64,000 nt of DNA from Cordylochernes scorpioides (GCA_030710605.1 CP092863.1:125104049-125168048); one strand, 5' to 3'. Counted from the first letter of the stretch, positions 52,301 to 63,298 are shown. A program made the numbers and translations. The notes: generated from the letters alone by a model not told the origin.

Positions 52301-53942
52301 AGCCTTTTGTGCCAAATATCAAATGTGGTTTTCATTTGTTTTGAGGCAAGTTTCATCAATAATTTGATTAAGTTCCTCATTTCTAGAGAATTTAATGGTA
52401 AACAAGTCATTAGTGAAGTTACCAAAACAAATTAGTTTACCTTCTTTAGAGTAAATGAATGCTCCTTTATCATTAAAAGTAACTTCATTGCCTTTTTGGA
52501 CAATTTTTGGGACTGAGAGTAAATTTGTTCTTAAATCAGGTACAAAAAGTACTTCTTCCAGTTTTATATTGTTTTCTTCTTCATTTTGAATCATGTGCTT
52601 CATTCTAACAGTTCCTTTGGCTAATGATTTTATTGCTTCTTCCATTTTCAGCCACATTGATGGTTCTTTCTTTAAAATTTTCATTTTTCAAGTGTGATCT
52701 GTCATCAGTCATGTGTAGTACATGCAGAATCCAAATGCCAAATTTGAGTATCAGAATATGTTGGGTAAAATTCTGTATTGAGAGCAAATTCTGCTTTTTG
52801 ATTATAAGATTGACCTTGAATCTCTGATAAATTAGCTTCTTCTTTATTCTTTTGTGAGAATGGAATCCATTTTGATCTGTTATTTGTATATCTATTAGAA
52901 GTCCTTCTTGTTTTTTTTATTTGTGCCAACATTGGTTTTGTAGATGACCAGGTTTATGGCATATATGACATGTTTTAAATGTTTTCTTCTCTTGTGCTTT
53001 AAAGGCATTGTTGCATTTAATGTCATGTTTCTTTTCAAAGTCAAGAAGGGTTTGTCTCAAATTTCCTATAGAAATATTTCTATTCATAATTAAAGCCGTA
53101 GAAATACTTGTGTAGTTATCTGGGAGATCTTCAATTATGTATCTGACTAATTCTCTTTCAGATATCAATTTTCCTAGCTGAGATATTTGATTACATAATC
53201 CTTGAGCTCTAGTTATATAATTTTCAATATTTTCATTGTGCTGTTTTCTTCAATTTAGTTAGGTTTAAAAATAGATTCATTACCTTGTCTTCTGTTTCAC
53301 CTTCAAATCTTTCTTTAGTGAATTCCAGATTTCTCTTGCATTCTTTATTCCTTTGTAGATAATTGCAATCTCAGGAGACATACTTAAGCTCATATATCCA
53401 AGGGCTTCCTTGTTTTTCCTTGCTCCAATCATCATAAACTATAATAGATATGGATCATTTTCATTTTTAGTTGGCATTTGATTTTCAATCACTTCAAAAA
53501 GTTGCTTAGCTTCAAGTAGCGTTTCAAGCCTCATACTCCAAATAGCATAATTTCTATCATTTAAGGTTTCAATTTTCGTGTTGTTAAACACGTCCATTTT
53601 GAAGCTTTAATTTATTTATTTTCAACTTTCTAAAAATAAATTCAAATATCATGAAGTTAAGCCTGTTAGAACTCACTTCTTTTAACGGCGCTCTGCTACC
53701 AATTTGTTGTTAATTTTCGATTGAAGAGTTGGAGCATTTCGATATAAAATATATTTATTGGCTTATATACTTAGCACAACATTGTAAAAGTAAGAAATGA
53801 TTAAATGCAAAAGATTATATATCTAAATACAAAAGGTTATTTAAAAATTAAAGATCATGCTTTGTTCTTCATGTCAAAACATTCTTCTTTGTTCTTTATG
53901 ATTTTTATTGATGTTCCTTTTTTCACAGACATTATACCTTCA
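49378..53942 (-). mobile_element. Ty1/Copia LTR retrotransposon, copy B
   Basis: Same element as 33778-38335, in the duplicated block: LTRs 49378-49615 and 53705-53942, the same ATTTT target duplication (49373-49377, 53943-53947), and the same flanks. Coding remnants: gag 52917-53590 (more frameshifted than copy A), protease DSACTTHD near 52705, integrase, RT and RNase H. Its frames are more broken than those of copy A. The RNase H stop at 49784 is TAG where copy A has TAA. Confidence 0.92.
49784..53590 (-). pseudogene. Copia copy B gag-pol remnants
   Basis: Pieces from left to right on the plus strand: RNase H 49784-50284 (STMEAEL, NTDSQSLI), RT 50281-50670 (IYVDDILVAG), RT front 50830-51213 (WVFTIKH, FKARLVATGYNQTQG), integrase core 51280-51888 (YSPRSNGIAERANRT), zinc finger 52156-52425 (WHKRLCHIN, FCQSCTLGK), protease near 52705 and gag with CHICHKPGHLQNQC at about 52930. 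At least six frameshifts. Confidence 0.85.
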
Positions 53943-54305
53943 ATTTTAAGGTGAAAACATCAGGCTTTCTGGGATAGGTTTCTTTTAAAATTTTTTAATA
54001 AAATAAAATTTAAAAAAAGTATCTTATCCATGGATATTAAAGAATATTAAAGAGGATATTATTTTTATCGAATATGAATTCGAAATGTAATTTCTATGTG
54101 CGAGGATATTTAAAATATTTTTTAAAAATGAGAAATATCGTTTATTAATAAATTATAAAAGCTCCTGCTCTATTTTTTAAATATAAAATTTTAAAATAAT
54201 GAAATATAAGTAATATATAAATTTTAAAATAGAGAGAGAGAGACGGTTAAACATACTTTAATGTTCATATATAATTATATATAGTGTAATGCAGGAAAAA
54301 AAAAA

Positions 54306-54610
54306 AGGTCTTTTCAGCCGGTGATGTCTTCCTCCATTGGGAGTTGTTTTTTCCTGGTCGACGAGCTCGGCCCAGTTGGTTAGAAGGTTTGCCTGTTCCA
54401 GGCCCAGGTTGCTCTGTTTCCCCAACAAATGCCGCAGTGGCCTGAGGGGCGCTGATAACATCAGCAAGTCCAAATGGCAATTAGCTTTCAGCCAAGGCCA
54501 TTGTAGAGTCGGTGGGGAATTCCATAAAAAATCCTAATATTTTTCTTCTCTTCGGAGGCAGTTAAAATGCCAGCAAAGATTGGGGCAGGAGCGCGCGCCC
54601 GTGCATCCTC
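54306..54610. other. GC-rich patch, copy B of 38696-39010
   Basis: Same island with GGTTAGAAGG for GGTAGAAGG and CTGAGGGGCG for CTGAGCGGCG. The one-base indel changes which minus-strand frame is open. Confidence 0.35.
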
Positions 54611-54649
54611 GCAGCTCAAGTTACCGCTCGAGAGAGAGAGAGAGAGTTA

Positions 54650-55420
54650 TTTTTTATATATTATTTAAGAGCAAAGGAAGAAAAAAATCGTTAATAGTCT
54701 TAATTTCGTTCACTAGATGGCAGGACATGTTCACAACATCGCTTGATCAAAATGTATTTTCTATCTGCGAGGATATTTGAAATATTTTTTTAAAAGGAGA
54801 AATATCGTTTATTATTTACTAACTATAAACTTTTCTGATATATTCTTAAAATGTAATTCTCAAAATAATAAAATATAAGTTATATACACATTTTAAAATA
54901 GTTATTTTTTTATATATTATTTTTTTAAATAATAGGAAGAAAAAGGAAGAAAAGTCGTTAATAGTTTTAATTTCGTTCACTAGATGGCAGGACATGTTCA
55001 CATCATCGTTTGATCAAAATGTAATTCCTATGTGAAACATTTTTCTAAATGAGAAATATCGTTTATTATTAAATTAGAAAAGCCTCTACTCTTTTATTTA
55101 AATATTATTTTTCTAAATAATAAAATATAAGTAATAAATGAATTTTAAAAGAACCATTTTTATATTTTTAAGAGCAAAAAGAATAAAAATCGTTAATAGT
55201 TTTAATTTCGTTCGCTAGATGGCAGGAGCTGTTCACAACAAATAATTGCTTGATCAAAATCTATGTGCGCGGATGTTTGAAACATTTAAAAAAAAAAATG
55301 CGAAATAACTTTTAAAATTAAGTTGTAAAAGTCTCCGCTTATTTTATAAAATGTGATTTTCAAAATAAAAGTAATTTTTATATAATATATATAAACATAT
55401 AATATATAGTACATTGGTAG
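54650..55420 (+). repeat. Diverged AGATGGCAGGACA units, copy B
   Basis: Counterpart of 39040-39780, with small indels such as TGTGAAACATTTTTC for TGTGAACGGATGTCTGAAAC. Confidence 0.7.
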
Positions 55421-55609
55421 GCTCTTTTTTTTTCTTGAGTATTTAATGTTTGTGTTAACCACTGGTTGCTCTACATTAGCTAAGGCAACCGTCAGATATC
55501 TGTTAAATCAATCATTTTATGAAACGACATAAAAATTCACGGACGAAACTAATGGAAATGGAAAGTCTTTGATTTCGCCGGTTGTCTATATATATATATT
55601 TTTTAAGGA

Positions 55610-55985
55610 GACAGAGGTTGTTTACGCTTGATTATCTCATGTGTCCTTCAGTAAAGGTCACTGTAGTATCTTTCAGAGTTATTGTCTCAATCCCGATATA
55701 CATGCTGAAAGGTATAACTTCCTTAAGTTTTGTCCATGAGTGTATATTGGTTATCTCGTATGTCTTCAATAAAGGTCACTGTAATATCTTTCATAGTTAT
55801 TGTATCAATCCCGATATACATGGTAAAAGGTACAACTTCCTTAAGTTTTGTGTCCATGAGTGTATATTGGTTATCTCGTGTGTCTTCAATAAAGGTCACT
55901 GTAATATCTTTCATAGTTATTGTCTCAATCCCGATATACATGCTAAAAGGTACAACTTCCTTAAGTTTTGTGTCCATGAGTGTAA
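55610..55985 (+). repeat. 118-bp tandem array, three units
   Basis: Units at about 55615, 55740 and 55860, with TTTCATAGTTATTG in the last two where copy A has TTTCAGAGTTATTG. Copy A has five units. Confidence 0.8.
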
Positions 55986-56435
55986 TTCTCCATCCGCCAA
56001 TTTCTCCCATTTTCAGCACAGATCTCAGAATTCCCCTCCAAATGAAGATAGTGAAATATCGGGAAGTCAAATTGTTGCGGAATTCACAGAAGTCTGATAT
56101 GATACTGTATTTACGTTGATTTTTTAAATAGTGTATGTGGTAATTTGGCGGTGGGGAAGATAAATAAGGACATCACAAGTTGAAAGAAGGACCCAGGCAA
56201 CCAGAGGGAGAGAGAGACGGGCCTGGCACACCCGGGCGTCCGTTCGTGTCGCACACAATCCCCAACTGTCTTAAAAGTCCCGAGGTGTTAACTGACGGAC
56301 CCCAGTGTCGCCCCTTGGAATGTCGCTGGTGTCTCAAATGACTTTACCCTCCCGTCTCTCTCTGGGTTGTCTGTAGGTTGGCTTTATTATTCCTGGAAGA
56401 GTATATATTATGACATGTATATATAGTGTGGGAAT

Positions 56436-56677
56436 TGTTGAGGGTTCAGGCAAGAATCCTCACGCGCCTAGCGGCGCCAGTGTGGCGGCGGGAACCGGCC
56501 GAGACTGGATCCCGGCAGTTTGTTTTGGTGTCGGCTGCGAGCGGAGGACTAACTCCGCGTCTAGCTGTGTGTGGTATTCTCCTTATGTTCCGGCACTGGT
56601 GATAAATAAAACCGGTACCAAGGAAGCTCCGACGACTCAGAGTGGATTATTGACCAAACAACGGGCACAACACAACA
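56436..56677 (+). repeat. Gypsy 5' LTR
   Basis: 242 bp, TG...CA, GC-rich in its first half, with AATAAAACCGG (about 56605) as likely poly(A) signal. Primer-binding site abuts at 56678. Confidence 0.88.
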
Positions 56678-56757
56678 TGGTGGCAGCGGCGGGATCGTGA
56701 AGAGCCCAAGTAAGTGCCTTTTTAAATTAATTCAACTCTTGTGCAATCAAACCTGAC

Positions 56758-57541
56758 ATGGAATCAAATTCCTTTCTTCCGCCTCCTAACTTCAGTTTCG
56801 ACGCTAAGGATTGGCCAAGCTGGAAACAGCGATTTTCTCGATACAGACTTCTCTCCAACTTGAACGCGAAGGAACAAGAATATCAAATCACAGCATTGAT
56901 ATATCTTATGGGAGAGAGGGCTGAGGAAATCCACTCTGCGTTCAATCTCTCAGCAGATGACGCAAAGAATCTCGACAAAGTCACACATAGAAGCGTTCGA
57001 CAACCACTTTATTGGCAAACGCAACGTGGTGTATGAGCGGGCTTTGTTCGGATTAAGGAGTCAACGACCGGAAGAAACCATCGAGGAATTCGTAACAGTT
57101 TTGCACAGAATATCTTAGCACTGCGAATACGCTAATCTGCGCGAGGAGCTTATTCGTGATCGTTTATTGCTTGGAGTAAAAGATAGGAAGTTGTCGGAGA
57201 AACTGATGCTAAACGAAAACCTGACCTTGGCCAAAGCAGTCGAGATCGCCCGTCAGTGGGAGGCTGTGATGCGTGAACAACAGGATCTTAACCCTTCTAC
57301 ATCGCAGGTCGACACAACGCGGAAAGTGACCAAGCAGAAGCCTAAAGCATCCGGTCATGGCAAGGACAATGTCAGATCAACGTCTAGACAAACAGACAGT
57401 GCCAAGGAAACAGACGAAGGAAAAAAATTTCCAACTTGCTTTAACTGTGGGACTACCAAACATCATTATCGTTACAGAGATAAGTGCCCAGCTAAGGACA
57501 AAGTCTGTGGAAAGTGCGGGAAAAAAGGGCTATTACACTAA
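56758..57541 (+). pseudogene. Gypsy gag, two pieces
   Basis: From the ATG at 56758: MESNSFLPPPNFSFDAKDWP, with the gag matrix-capsid text KQRFSRYRLLSNL and ALIYLMGERAEEI. The frame breaks near 56990, the next piece has an in-frame stop near 57118, and 57167-57541 continues with KAVEIARQWE and the zinc knuckles CFNCGTTKHHYRYRDKCPAK and CGKCGKKG. A further frameshift at about 57535 separates the last cysteine. Confidence 0.8.
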
Positions 57542-57544
57542 TCT

Positions 57545-57955
57545 CTGTCGAAGAAATAACAATGAGGTGAACGCCATATCCTCGGAGGAAACCCCAGCGC
57601 GGGAGAAGGTCTCATATGTATATGCTGTCCGCGAGCCTACGCTGGGAAGCAGAAAGAGCAGGTGGAAGTCAACAGTAAGAGTCAACGGCACTGCAATCCA
57701 CTTCAAGTTGGATCCGGGCTCGGATGTGACACTGATACAATTTTCTCTGTACAAGCGGTATTTCAGCAACGTCCAACTGACGCCTACCGACGGTCAACTG
57801 ATGGCGGCCGCGAACCAAAGATTGGAGAATGCTGGACCTTCGTGGCGAAGCTCCGAGCTAACACACGTGAAATGAAGGAAACCGTGTACGTGGTCCACCA
57901 TTTGGAGCAACCTCTGTTGGGTGTCGGAGCCTGTGAAGACCTCCAACTCGTCAAA
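57545..57955 (+). pseudogene. Gypsy protease region
   Basis: The reading KLDPGSDVTLIQFSLYKRYF carries DPGS where retroviral-type aspartic proteases have DTGS or DSGA. A frameshift at about 57820 breaks the second half. Loss of Thr in the catalytic triad probably inactivates it. Confidence 0.7.
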
Positions 57956-58060
57956 TGAATTGATCTTGTCATCAACGGAACAACGGATGTCAATCCTGAA
58001 CGAGAGTTCCCTAAGCTATTTGAAGGACTGGGGCTTCTTGAACAGCCCTATCACATCAAG

Positions 58061-59413
58061 TTGAAGGAAGGTGCCAAGCCCTTCTCCATACCAGTCCCAA
58101 GACGAGTACCTCTTCCGCTCATGCCGAAGTTAAAAGAGCAACTGGATGCCATGGTGGCTCAGGAAGTCATCGAACCAGTTGATGAGCCAATGGAGTGGTG
58201 CGCACCGATCGTCCTAGCTGGAAAGCCAAACGGGAAAATCAGGATCTGTGTAGACTTGTCCCAGCTTAACCTGAGTGTGGAACGTGAGCTTCACCCGCTT
58301 CCTGTCCTTGAACATGAACTAGCTCAACTCAACGGGGCCAAAATCTTTTCCAGGCTGGATGCTAACAGTGGATTTTGGCAGATTAAACTCTCCGAAGAAA
58401 GCCAAACGCTGACGACTTTCATTACGCCCTTTGGCAGATATAAATTCAAAAGGCTTCCCTTTGGGATCTCTAGCGCTCCAGAACACTTCCAGAAACGCAT
58501 GTCTGCTATCCTACGCGGAGTCAATGGGGTAATCTGTCACATGGATGATATCCTCATTTTCGCAAAGAGAAAGGAAGAGCATGACGAGACACTACGTGAA
58601 GTTTTGAGACGCCTAAAGAACTCAGGAATTACGCTCAACAAAGAAAAGTGCCAGTTCGGTGTAAGCAACGTCACATTCCTGGGACATTACATCGACGAAC
58701 ACGATATCAAGGCGGACGAAAAGAAAGTCAAAGCCATCGCCGAGATGAAACCGCCAACTGACGTGCACGGGGTGCAACGTTTTATGGGCATGGTCAATTT
58801 CTTAGGCCGCTTTGTTCCAAACTTAGCGGAAATCACAAAGCCACTAAACGACCTAAGAAAGAAAGATGTTAGTTTCATCTGGGGCTCACCACAGAAAAAA
58901 GCGTTCGAGAAAGTCAAAGACGTTCTGGCCAGTGACAGAGTTCTGGCAAGCTTTGACATCTCTAAGAAGACCATGGTCTCAGCTGATGCATCATCGTATG
59001 GCCTGGGAGCTGTCCTCAAGCAAGAGCATGAAGCCAACGAGTGGCGCCCAGTGGCCTTTGCATCACGGACGCTGACGAAGACGGAACAGAGATACGCTCA
59101 AATAGAGAAGGAAGCCCTTGCAATCACATGGGCGTGTGAGCGCTTCAAGGACTTTGTGGTTGGAAAAACCTTCCTCATCGAAACAGATCACAAACCTTTA
59201 GTCCCCATCTTCACCACTAAAGATCTGAATGATCTAACACCAAGGCTTCAACGGTACCGTATGAGGATGCTTCAGTTCTCGTTTCATATCTTTCATACAC
59301 CGGGGAAGGACCTAATCACCGCTGATGCCCTTTCAAGACAACCACTTCCAGGTCAACTTCCCGAAGCATCGTCCTGCATCAATCCACGACAGACGACCGA
59401 CTTGCCAAAATAG
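58061..59413 (+). CDS. Gypsy reverse transcriptase and RNase H ORF (450 aa)
   Basis: One long open frame. RT has RICVDLSQLN, KIFSRLDANSGFWQI, FGRYKFKRLPFGISSAPE and CHMDDILIFA (the xxDD catalytic block), then VTFLGHYI. The connection region contains FMGMVNFLGRFVPN. RNase H has VSADASSYGLGAVLKQ, FASRTLTKTEQRYAQIEKEA and ETDHKPLVPIF. All core catalytic acids of RT (D in RLDANSGFW and DD) and RNase H (D, E, D) appear present, so this part alone could be functional. It ends where a frameshift moves the frame into the integrase. Confidence 0.88.
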   Translation: MKEGAKPFSIPVPRRVPLPLMPKLKEQLDAMVAQEVIEPVDEPMEWCAPIVLAGKPNGKIRICVDLSQLNLSVERELHPLPVLEHELAQLNGAKIFSRLDANSGFWQIKLSEESQTLTTFITPFGRYKFKRLPFGISSAPEHFQKRMSAILRGVNGVICHMDDILIFAKRKEEHDETLREVLRRLKNSGITLNKEKCQFGVSNVTFLGHYIDEHDIKADEKKVKAIAEMKPPTDVHGVQRFMGMVNFLGRFVPNLAEITKPLNDLRKKDVSFIWGSPQKKAFEKVKDVLASDRVLASFDISKKTMVSADASSYGLGAVLKQEHEANEWRPVAFASRTLTKTEQRYAQIEKEALAITWACERFKDFVVGKTFLIETDHKPLVPIFTTKDLNDLTPRLQRYRMRMLQFSFHIFHTPGKDLITADALSRQPLPGQLPEASSCINPRQTTDLPK

Positions 59414-59419
59414 CCCTCA

Positions 59420-59735
59420 ACCAGAAGCTGGAGCCTACCCTTCAAATGTGGCATATTATTCCAAAAACGGTTGGCCCGCCAAATGTCAGCTCTCTCCCTT
59501 AGAACGCTCGTTCTACGATGTTCGCGACGAGATAGGGGAAGAGAACGGCTTACTAATGAGAGGACTGCGAGTGATCATCCCCTCTAACATGCGAAAAGAT
59601 GTTTTGAACCGCATCCACGCAGGTCATCAAGGAATAACAAAATGTCGAGCAAGAGCAAAGGATCATGTTTGGTGGCCAGAAATAGGTCAAGAAATCCAGG
59701 ATATGGTAAAAACCTGTGAGAAATGCATCGATAAT
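59420..59735 (+). pseudogene. Gypsy integrase zinc finger, cut by Copia
   Basis: Frame 59325-59738: IHAGHQGITKCRARAKDHVW, TCEKCIDN is the H2C2 integrase zinc finger (HxxxH...CxxC). It ends at 59735 in the target duplication ATAAT and resumes at 63706. Confidence 0.85.
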
Positions 59736-60038
59736 TGATGAGAGAAGCGTAGACACGGGCACCGCTTGGCGGCGCTGCATGGAAATGACTGACCAATGGG
59801 AACGCCCTCCCCTTCTGCCGTGCGTCATCTTGTATATAGTCTTAAGCCTGCCTTTGTTTTTACTGCTGTGTCATCATATATATCCTCATTAAATAATAAT
59901 CCTATATATTATATAATTTATTAATTATATTAAATAATATTTATTATATTAATTATATTAATTATTATATTAAATAATAATCCTATATTCATAAATCATT
60001 TCTTTTGGCTGTTCTTTTTGCATCACCGACCCACAACA
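59736..60038 (+). repeat. Copia 5' LTR with AT-rich expansion
   Basis: 303 bp, against 234 for its partner. The extra bases are TTAATTATATTAAATAATAT-like text between CCTATATATT and TATTCATAAATC. Confidence 0.9.
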
Positions 60039-60094
60039 TGGTAGCAGAGCGTGGTTGTCTGCATTAAAAAGAACGAAAAGTAAGTGAAACCAAG

Positions 60095-63000
60095 ATGGCG
60101 TCGTCTTCCCAAGCGCTTGCCCTGAACGTCGAGAAGCTCACCGGCAGCAATTATCGATCATGGAAATTTAACATGAAGATGCTCCTGATCGAAAGAGGAT
60201 TATGGGAATGTGTAATTAACGAAGAAGCGATCGACGCTGATGAGGATCAAAGAAAATATGAAAAGACAAAAATTAAACAAGAAAAGGCACTGGCAACGAT
60301 TGCTCTATCAATTTCTACAGAGCAACAAATACACGTTATCGACTGTAAGACTGCAAGTGAAGCCTGGACGACCCTGGAACAAATATTTGAACCGAAATCA
60401 AGGGCGCAAATTCTTCAACTCAAGAAACAATTCGTGAACATCAAGTTCATCGAAGAAGAAAATATGATAAGTTACTTATCAAGATTCAAGACCTGCAGTG
60501 ATCATCTCAGAGAAGCGGGATGTGAAGTAAAGGATGAAGATCTGGCATACTCTATGCTAGCTGGACTACCAGACTCCTATGATGGGATTATAATGAACTT
60601 TAGCAACATGACGGATGATGAGTTCACGTCATCCAAGGTGAGGCAGGTCCTGCTAACGGAACACGAGAGGAGAACAACCAGAAAGGAAGATTCATCCAAG
60701 GAGGTGCTACAGGTGAACAAGCTTCAAAATAACAACAGTACCGACAGTCGAAGAAAATGCTACCGATGCGGGAAGATCGGCCACATCGCCGCCAACTGCC
60801 GAGGAATGAAGCAAACAACTAGAAACCGCGATAATCAGCATTATCAGAGGAAGGTAAACAAATCATATAACTTCCTGGCTGCACTCAACCTAACGAGCGA
60901 CGAGGATTCGTGGCTGCTGGATAGCGGAGCAACCAACCATGTATGCAGAAACAAGGACTGGTTCGTTGACCTTCGGGAGGTGTCTTCTGATCCTATTATG
61001 ACTGCGAGTGGGACAACTGAGGCCAAAGGATATGGACACATATTTCTCCAGACGTCTATCCATAATGAAAGCATCGAAATCAAGCTAAACAATGTGCTGT
61101 ACGTCCCAAATGTGCGAAGGAATCTGCTGTCAGTCTCCAAGATAGAAGAAAACGGCAACCGTGTGACTTTCCGTAATATGGTAGCTCGCGTTTTCAACCC
61201 AGAAAACAGGATTATAGCGGAAGCGACAAATGTAAATGGCCTCTACATTGTGAAAGGTAAGACCTTAAACTCCAGTAAAACAGCATTTAATAGTGGAAGG
61301 GACCATTTTCAGAACAATTCCTTGAGAACGTGGCATCAAAGGTTATGCCATATTGACAGTAACGCCATTGAAAAGATGGCGCGGGAGGAGCTCGTAATAG
61401 GCTTAGAAATTTCCTCTAGAGACAAAGGCCTATGCGACGATTGTTGTATCGCCAAATCCACTAAAGCGTCACATAAAAACCTAGGCAATATTAGATCTAA
61501 ACAGACCTTGGAGCTTATCCACACAGATATTTGCGGTCCAATGCCGGTAAAATCAACCGGAGGCAATAGATACTTTCTATCTTTTGTTGATGATTTCTCA
61601 AGAAGGATTACTGTGTATCTTCTGAAAAACAAAGATGAGGTATTAAAACATTTCGATATCTATAGAGCCACTGTAGAGAGACAAACTGGTAATAAAATTA
61701 AAGTGTTACGATCGGATAATGGACTTGAGTTTTGCAATAGAGATTTTCAAGACAAATTACAAAAACTAGGGATAAAGCATGAACGCACAAACGTGTATTC
61801 TCCGCAAATGAACGGTGTGGCAGAACGTGTAAATCGAACACTTTTAGATATGGCCCGCGCTTGTTTACATAGCGCTGATCTCCCCCAAAGATTTTGGGCA
61901 GAGGCGGTAAACACAGCTGCTTACATTAAAAACAAATGTTATAATAGTGTTCTAAAAGACAAAGTACCTGATGGACTTTGGTTAGAAAGAAATCCTAGTG
62001 TAAGACACCTAAAAGCATTTGGATGCTTGGCATATAGTCATATACCAAGAGAAAGAAGGCGAAAATTAGACCATCGGGCATGTAGATGTATTCTGGTAGG
62101 ATACTCTACTCAAACACGTGGATACCGTCTCTGGTGCCCAGAATCACAAAAGGTGATTGAAACAAAACATGTTAGATTCGATGAGTCTAAAATTGGACTT
62201 GAGTGGACCAAAATAGTCGAAGAGACAGAACCGGAAAGGTACAACCACGTTTGGCTAGAACCTGAGACTAATCATGATAACGACCTAAAGAATGAATTAC
62301 CGAGTAATTTGGATTCAGTGGGGGTAGAGGACACTCTACCACAACCCTCCACCTCCAAAAACATTGTTCGAAATCCATATGGGAGAAAAGGTAAACCAAG
62401 AGTAGAGTTAAATTTTTTAGATGTTACCGAGCCGCAAAGTTTTGAAGAGGCAGTCCAATCTCCCGAAGCCATGTATTGGAGAAAAGCAACCGAAGATGAG
62501 CTTAGAGTGCTTCAGGAACGAGGCACTTGGGAGTTATCAACATTACCGCCGGGAAAGAAACCGATTAGCAGCAGATGGGTGTATAAAGTGAAGACAAATG
62601 AGAGCGGAAATGTAGAGCGTTTCAAAGCACGTTTAGTAGCTAGAGGTTTCTCACAGAAACAAGGAATCGATTTTCAGGAAACTTATGCACCTGTTATTAA
62701 CTTAGCTGTAATCAGAGTTTTGATAACGTTAAGTTTGAACATGAAATGGTACAATAGACATCTCGACGTAGATAACGCTTATCTATATGGCGACTTAGAA
62801 TGGCGACTTTATCTTGCGAATTGTACTAAGCCAGACTTAATGTTTTCCGTTACGAGATTAGCTCAATTCTCTAGCAACCCTGGACGTCGACATTGGCAAG
62901 CTGCCAAACACGTCTTAAGATATTTACACGGGAGCATAAATCTATCTCTCGTTTATCGCCGGACTGATTCCAATGATGTTTGTGCATACAGTGATGCAGA

Positions 63001-63298
63001 TTGGGCTAGCGACATCGATGACAGACGGTCCAATAGTGGGACCGCTATCACTATAGGACATTCCTTAGTCATATGGAAGACTTGCAAACAGAAGTGTGTC
63101 TCACTTTCCACAATGGAGGCAGAATATTTAGCGCTATCCCAGACCACTAAGGAAGCAGTTTGGATCGCTACCATCTTGAAAGAATTAAAGTTCTTAACGA
63201 ATTTTGCCTTTCCCTTGATAATTCATTGCGATAATAGATCCGCTATAGAATTTCTAAAAATAATGTGGAGAACAACAGATCCAAACACGTTGACATAA
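60095..63298 (+). CDS. Copia gag-pol ORF, 1067 aa, with RT core deleted
   Basis: Starts MASSSQALALNVEKLTGSNY 56 bases after the LTR. Gag (about 1-230) ends with the CCHC knuckle CYRCGKIGHIAANC (about 222). Protease DSGATNHV is at about 276. Integrase has WHQRLCHIDSN and CDDCCIAK zinc-finger residues, and D, D, E in IHTDICGPM (about 478), RSDNGLEF (about 540) and VAERVNRT (about 576). RT begins at about 820: WVYKVKTNE, FKARLVARGFSQKQGIDFQE, HLDVDNAYLYGDLE. It then jumps at about residue 904 directly to NCTKPDLMFSVTRLAQF, so some 200 residues including the YVDD block are gone with the frame kept. RNase H: YSDADWAS and STMEAEYLAL. A frameshift near 63262 separates the last 60 residues. Confidence 0.9.
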   Translation: MASSSQALALNVEKLTGSNYRSWKFNMKMLLIERGLWECVINEEAIDADEDQRKYEKTKIKQEKALATIALSISTEQQIHVIDCKTASEAWTTLEQIFEPKSRAQILQLKKQFVNIKFIEEENMISYLSRFKTCSDHLREAGCEVKDEDLAYSMLAGLPDSYDGIIMNFSNMTDDEFTSSKVRQVLLTEHERRTTRKEDSSKEVLQVNKLQNNNSTDSRRKCYRCGKIGHIAANCRGMKQTTRNRDNQHYQRKVNKSYNFLAALNLTSDEDSWLLDSGATNHVCRNKDWFVDLREVSSDPIMTASGTTEAKGYGHIFLQTSIHNESIEIKLNNVLYVPNVRRNLLSVSKIEENGNRVTFRNMVARVFNPENRIIAEATNVNGLYIVKGKTLNSSKTAFNSGRDHFQNNSLRTWHQRLCHIDSNAIEKMAREELVIGLEISSRDKGLCDDCCIAKSTKASHKNLGNIRSKQTLELIHTDICGPMPVKSTGGNRYFLSFVDDFSRRITVYLLKNKDEVLKHFDIYRATVERQTGNKIKVLRSDNGLEFCNRDFQDKLQKLGIKHERTNVYSPQMNGVAERVNRTLLDMARACLHSADLPQRFWAEAVNTAAYIKNKCYNSVLKDKVPDGLWLERNPSVRHLKAFGCLAYSHIPRERRRKLDHRACRCILVGYSTQTRGYRLWCPESQKVIETKHVRFDESKIGLEWTKIVEETEPERYNHVWLEPETNHDNDLKNELPSNLDSVGVEDTLPQPSTSKNIVRNPYGRKGKPRVELNFLDVTEPQSFEEAVQSPEAMYWRKATEDELRVLQERGTWELSTLPPGKKPISSRWVYKVKTNESGNVERFKARLVARGFSQKQGIDFQETYAPVINLAVIRVLITLSLNMKWYNRHLDVDNAYLYGDLEWRLYLANCTKPDLMFSVTRLAQFSSNPGRRHWQAAKHVLRYLHGSINLSLVYRRTDSNDVCAYSDADWASDIDDRRSNSGTAITIGHSLVIWKTCKQKCVSLSTMEAEYLALSQTTKEAVWIATILKELKFLTNFAFPLIIHCDNRSAIEFLKIMWRTTDPNTLT

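Larger units (their letters stand above)
42147..56435 (+). repeat. Segmental duplication, copy B, with later insertions
   Basis: Direct repeat of 32116-41042. The offset is 10031 at its start, 15600 after the BEL insertion (both at the Penelope nuclease and at the Copia left LTR), 15607 at the Copia right end, and 15393 at the far end because two 118-bp units are missing. The right limit is the Gypsy LTR at 56436, so the true duplication may be longer. Confidence 0.85.
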
